DNA of 8,435 bases from Chloroflexota bacterium (GTDB lineage: Bacteria; Chloroflexota; Chloroflexia; Thermomicrobiales; UBA6265): assembly GCA_023424355.1 (NCBI GenBank), contig JAFAEA010000066.1:1-8435 (forward strand), written 5' to 3'. The position numbers and the translations under genes were made by a program. Shown one piece after another: positions 5,561 through 8,435 of the stretch. Below the pieces are notes generated by a model. It did no database searches and was not told the DNA's origin. It saw only the letters and a list, made by a program, of their open reading frames with translations. The first letter of the stretch is position 1. Each line of letters starts with the position of its first letter.

Positions 5561-7434
5561 CAGACACAACAGCTCGCGGCGCACGCCGCGCAACACGATC
5601 TCGCCGTCCAGGTGGCAGCGGAGCTCGTACCGTGGCGGTCAAGCGCAGTGCTCCTGTTGAGCGCGAACCCGTTGAACTGCCACCAGTACTCACGGTTTCC
5701 GATCTTGGCGAAGCACTCGAAATCAATCCGGTAGATGTGATCAAGGAACTGATGAAGGAAGGCATTATGGCCGGCCTCAATCAGCAGATCGATTACTCCA
5801 CCGCCTCGCGCATCGCTGAGGAGCTCGGCTTCGAGACCTTCCAGGCCGAGAACGAAGCTACCCAGCATCTGTCCAACTTCACCGATCGCCAGGAACTCAG
5901 CATGAGTGATCCGGATGCGATTGCGCGTCCGCCGGTGATCACAATCATGGGTCACGTAGACCACGGTAAGACCAGCCTGCTGGATGCAATCCGATCCACC
6001 AGCGTTACATCTGGCGAAGCCGGTGGTATCACCCAGCACATTGGTGCGTACCAGATTGAGCGGCAGGGTCGAAAGATCACGTTCCTGGATACTCCAGGTC
6101 ACGAGGCGTTCACCGCCATGCGTGCCCGCGGTGCGCAGGTGACTGACATCGCCATTCTCGTGGTTGCAGCCGATGACGGCGTGATGCCGACCACGCGCGA
6201 AGCCATCGCGCACATCAAGAGTGCCAATGTGCCGATGGTGGTGGCCATCAACAAGATCGACCTCGAGGCTGCCAATCCGGATCGCATCAAGCAGCAGCTT
6301 TCCGAGCTGGAAGTACTTCCGGAAGAGTGGGGTGGCGACATTCCATTCGTGGAAGTATCCGCCAAGGCCCGTCTCGGTCTCGATGACCTGCTTGAAGTGC
6401 TCTTGCTCGTTGCCGATGTCAACGAACTCAAAGCCAATCCGCACAAGCTCGCCGAAGGCGCAGTGGTGGAAGCCCGCGTCGATGGTGGTCGCGGTACAGT
6501 CGCAACCCTGTTGGTTCAGAACGGCACATTGAGCATGCGCGATGTGATTGTTGCCGGCACCACCTGGGGCCGCATCAAGAACATGTTCGATGATCGTGGC
6601 AAGAAGCTGCGCAAGGCCGGACCAAGCACGCCGGTAGAGATCATGGGTCTCAGTGGTGTGCCAGAAGCCGGTGACAACTTCGTGGCATTCGAGGATGAGA
6701 AGGCTGCCCGCCAACTCGCTGAAAAGCGACAGGCCGAGCAGCGACTTGCTCATCTCAATGACAATCGACCGCTGAGCCTTACCGATCTTTACGATCAGGT
6801 GCAGGAGGGTAAAACCGCCGAGCTCCGCGTCATTCTCAAGGCCGATGTTCAGGGGTCTCTCGGTGCCATCCAGAGCTCGCTACTCAAGCTGAATGAGGAC
6901 ATGGACGAAGGCGTAACGCTTTCCATCGCTCTGGCCGCCACCGGTATGATCACGGAATCCGATATCTCGCTGGCCGAAACAACCGGCGCTATCGTAGTGG
7001 GATTCAATGTCCGCCCGGATGCCGCCGCCAAGCGAGCCGCAGATTCTGCTGGCATCGACGTTCGCTTCTACACCGTCATTTACGAACTTCTGGATGATGT
7101 GAAGAAGGCCATGACCGGTATGCTGGCTCCGATCTTCCAGGATGTAACCGATGGTTACGCCGAAGTGCGAGAGACCTTCAAGCTGCCAGGCAACGATGTT
7201 GTGGCCGGTCTTTACGTGCTGGATGGCAAGGTGATGCGCAACTCTCGTGCTCGCGTTCTGCGCAGCGGTGTGGTGCTTCACGAGGGCGGAATCAGCTCCC
7301 TCAAGCGCTTCAAGGACGATGTCCGCGAAGTGCAGCAGGGTTACGAGTGCGGTATGGGTCTCGAGAACTTCAACGACCTTCAGGTTGGCGATCAGATCGA
7401 GTTCCTGCACCGTGAAGAGGTGGCCCGAGGCTAA
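5557..7434 (+). CDS. infB: Translation initiation factor IF-2
   Basis: A 625-residue GTPase that brings initiator fMet-tRNA to the 30S subunit and promotes 50S joining. Visible domains: a short basic N-terminus (1-40, rich in R/G/S/T); an IF2_N module (about 44-93, LTVSDLGEALEINPVDVIKE); the G domain with GHVDHGKT (132-139), GGITQHIGA (156-164), DTPGHE (178-183), NKID (232-235) and SAK (268-270); domain II (about 297-385); domain III (about 415-520, KADVQGSLGAI); and C-terminal C2 (about 525-620), with GYECGMGLENFNDLQVGD (595-612), the fMet-tRNA-binding region. It is shorter than the E. coli (890) or Bacillus (716) proteins, because the N-terminal extension is minimal; the catalytic core is complete. 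GAGGAGA (5543-5549) precedes the ATG by seven bases. The start overlaps the ylxR stop. The stop TAA also forms TAATG with a ten-codon mini-ORF. Confidence 0.98.
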   Translation: MTDTTARGARRATRSRRPGGSGARTVAVKRSAPVEREPVELPPVLTVSDLGEALEINPVDVIKELMKEGIMAGLNQQIDYSTASRIAEELGFETFQAENEATQHLSNFTDRQELSMSDPDAIARPPVITIMGHVDHGKTSLLDAIRSTSVTSGEAGGITQHIGAYQIERQGRKITFLDTPGHEAFTAMRARGAQVTDIAILVVAADDGVMPTTREAIAHIKSANVPMVVAINKIDLEAANPDRIKQQLSELEVLPEEWGGDIPFVEVSAKARLGLDDLLEVLLLVADVNELKANPHKLAEGAVVEARVDGGRGTVATLLVQNGTLSMRDVIVAGTTWGRIKNMFDDRGKKLRKAGPSTPVEIMGLSGVPEAGDNFVAFEDEKAARQLAEKRQAEQRLAHLNDNRPLSLTDLYDQVQEGKTAELRVILKADVQGSLGAIQSSLLKLNEDMDEGVTLSIALAATGMITESDISLAETTGAIVVGFNVRPDAAAKRAADSAGIDVRFYTVIYELLDDVKKAMTGMLAPIFQDVTDGYAEVRETFKLPGNDVVAGLYVLDGKVMRNSRARVLRSGVVLHEGGISSLKRFKDDVREVQQGYECGMGLENFNDLQVGDQIEFLHREEVARG

Positions 7435-7466
7435 TGCCTCGCGATTTGCCCACGTCATCGGAGTAA
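7434..7466 (+). other. Ten-codon mini-ORF between infB and rbfA (doubtful)
   Basis: The only spacer of any size inside the operon (39 nt) holds an ATG that overlaps the infB stop as TAATG. It encodes ten residues (MPRDLPTSSE) and ends in TAA at 7464-7466, directly after the GGAG (7460-7463) that serves rbfA. No protein function is claimed. It could keep ribosomes on the mRNA and deliver them to the rbfA start by reinitiation, or it could be chance. Confidence 0.2.
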
Positions 7467-7473
7467 CCTCAAA

Positions 7474-7872
7474 ATGACCAGACGAACACAGCAGGTTGGC
7501 GAGATGCTCCGCGCCGAACTGGATGACATCATCCGCAAAGAGGTGAAGGATCCGCGCATCGGATTCTTCAGCCTCACGCGGGTTGAAGTGCCAACCGATC
7601 TCCGTAGCGCGCGCATCTATGTGAGCGTGCTTGGTTCAGATGATGAGCGAAGCAACACACTGGATGCTCTGCGACAGGCTGCGGGATTCATTCGGTTCCA
7701 TCTTAAGCCGCGTCTGCGCATGCGACAGATTCCGGATCTCGATTTCCGGGATGATCGCTCCATGGAGTACGCACAGGAGATCTCAGAGGTGCTCGCAGAG
7801 GTTCGCTCTCGGGACGAAGAAATCCGGCGTCAAACAGAAGCTGCTAATAGCGATGAAAAAGGGCAGGAGTAG
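7474..7872 (+). CDS. rbfA: 30S ribosome-binding factor RbfA
   Basis: A 132-residue KH-fold protein that binds free 30S subunits and assists late 16S rRNA maturation, especially at low temperature. Family pattern from the N-terminus: basic start with VGEMLRAELDDIIRKEVKDPRIGF (8-31); VEVPTDLRSARIYVSVLG (37-54), forming the first strands; then the helix-turn region LRQAAGFIRFHLKPRLRMRQIPDLDF (66-91) with the characteristic R-x-P-x-L-x-F; and DRSMEYAQEISEVL (94-107). The charged tail (about 110-132) is variable in the family. GGAG (7460-7463) precedes the ATG by ten bases. ylxP, which separates infB and rbfA in Bacillus, is missing. The next gene starts three bases after the stop. Confidence 0.95.
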   Translation: MTRRTQQVGEMLRAELDDIIRKEVKDPRIGFFSLTRVEVPTDLRSARIYVSVLGSDDERSNTLDALRQAAGFIRFHLKPRLRMRQIPDLDFRDDRSMEYAQEISEVLAEVRSRDEEIRRQTEAANSDEKGQE

Positions 7873-7875
7873 GGC

Positions 7876-8435
7876 ATGACATCACCCTGGAAGCTCGATA
7901 GCGAATCGGCATCTGCCGCATTCGATCTCCTGCGAAACAGCACCTGCGTTCTGATGCCCACGCATCAGAACGTGGATGCAGATTCCCTGTCCTCTGTGCT
8001 GGCGCTGAAGAAAGCCTTGGCACAGTTCGACATTCGTGCGGAAATCGTCATCCCCGATGGCGAAATTCCGCACTCGCTCGAATTCCTTCCAGGTGTGGAT
8101 GACGTATTGCTCTATGGGAAAGATTCTCTCCCGGAATACGATCTGCTCTTGCTGGCCGATCACAGTGACCGCACCCGATCCGGCGCGTTCTATCGCGACG
8201 ATCCGACACGCACAAACGGCGACATTCCGATCATCAACATCGATCACCACGTGACCAACGACCGATTCGGCGTGGTGAACATCATCGAACCGACTGCGGC
8301 TTCCACCACCGAAGTGCTCACAGATGTGTTGGCAGTTTGGGGTGCTGTGCTGGATAAGGACATCTCCCAGTGTCTGCTCGCAGGCATTTATGGCGATACA
8401 CTTGGTCTTCGCACCGAAAGCACCACAGCTCGCAC
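7876..8435 (+). CDS. nrnA: DHH-family phosphoesterase, NrnA type (N-terminal part, cut by the right edge)
   Basis: The first 186 codons of a DHH subfamily phosphoesterase are present and the gene continues past the right edge. The four metal-binding motifs of the DHH domain are visible: THQNVDADSLSS (29-40, D34 and D36), LLLADHSDRTRSG (91-103, D95), NIDHHVTNDRFG (121-132, D123-H124-H125) and GIYGDTLGLRTEST (170-183, D174). NrnA proteins degrade nano-RNAs and related short oligonucleotides, and some act on pAp. A DHH/NrnA gene after rbfA is a widely conserved neighbourhood, which supports this type over RecJ or pyrophosphatase DHH proteins. The DHHA1 substrate-binding domain lies outside the window, so the subtype is probable rather than proven. 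The ATG is three bases after the rbfA stop. A GGCAGGAGTAGGGC tract over the rbfA end supplies the ribosome binding site (GGAG at 7866-7869). Confidence 0.88.
   Translation, partial: MTSPWKLDSESASAAFDLLRNSTCVLMPTHQNVDADSLSSVLALKKALAQFDIRAEIVIPDGEIPHSLEFLPGVDDVLLYGKDSLPEYDLLLLADHSDRTRSGAFYRDDPTRTNGDIPIINIDHHVTNDRFGVVNIIEPTAASTTEVLTDVLAVWGAVLDKDISQCLLAGIYGDTLGLRTESTTAR

Noticed and set aside
5095..6753. Very long open frame (552 codons) on the minus strand across nusA, ylxR and infB
   Set aside because: It is antisense to three genes with unmistakable conserved motifs. Its translation is Cys/His-rich with no recognisable domain, and a start and ribosome binding site are lacking. The openness follows from biased codon use on the coding strand.
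1..8435. Mobile elements, CRISPR arrays, toxin-antitoxin or defence genes
   Set aside because: Every coding stretch is assigned to a housekeeping family and the only non-coding region over 100 bases is 3532-3833. No transposase, direct repeat array or integration site was seen.

Overview
The window is an ordinary, densely packed bacterial chromosome segment. It holds two divergent housekeeping gene clusters separated by a control region of about 300 bases (3532-3833). G+C is moderately above half by eye. Gene order is the best taxonomic clue: pcrA-dgt-dnaG on one strand, and nusA-ylxR-infB-rbfA-DHH phosphoesterase on the other, with no ylxQ or ylxP and no rimP directly before nusA. Together with the compact IF-2, this fits a Chloroflexota-like (or, less likely, actinobacterial) lineage. 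That assignment is inference; no marker in the window proves it.

Left half, minus strand (3531 down to 1): a PcrA/UvrD superfamily 1 DNA helicase, then an HD-domain dGTPase-like protein, then the first 64 codons of DNA primase DnaG with its CHC2 zinc finger. The pcrA-dgt gap is 8 nt. The dgt stop and dnaG start overlap by one base (TGATG), and a strong Shine-Dalgarno sequence for dnaG lies inside dgt. This looks like one DNA replication and repair transcript with translational coupling, and probably continues beyond the left edge.

Centre (3532-3833): the divergent regulatory region. It holds a long inverted repeat whose arms match the core of the CIRCE operator but with a 14-nt rather than a 9-nt spacer, a good sigma-70-type promoter for the nusA operon, and a leader of about 140 nt. 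The leader carries a textbook intrinsic terminator just before nusA. Upstream sequences can pair with the terminator stem and loop, which suggests transcription attenuation of the operon. This is the most interesting non-coding part of the window.

Right half, plus strand (3834 to the right edge): nusA (elongation and termination factor), ylxR (small RNA-binding protein), infB (translation initiation factor IF-2), rbfA (30S maturation factor) and the first 186 codons of a DHH-family phosphoesterase of the NrnA type. ylxR and infB overlap (ATGA), and rbfA and the DHH gene are 3 nt apart. This is the classic nusA-infB operon linking transcription elongation, translation initiation, ribosome maturation and nano-RNA turnover.

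I looked for a novel system and see none: no mobile elements, CRISPR arrays, toxin-antitoxin modules, rRNA or tRNA genes. Points worth a second look are the nusA leader attenuator, the CIRCE-like repeat, and the C-terminal extension of NusA, which I do not recognise.
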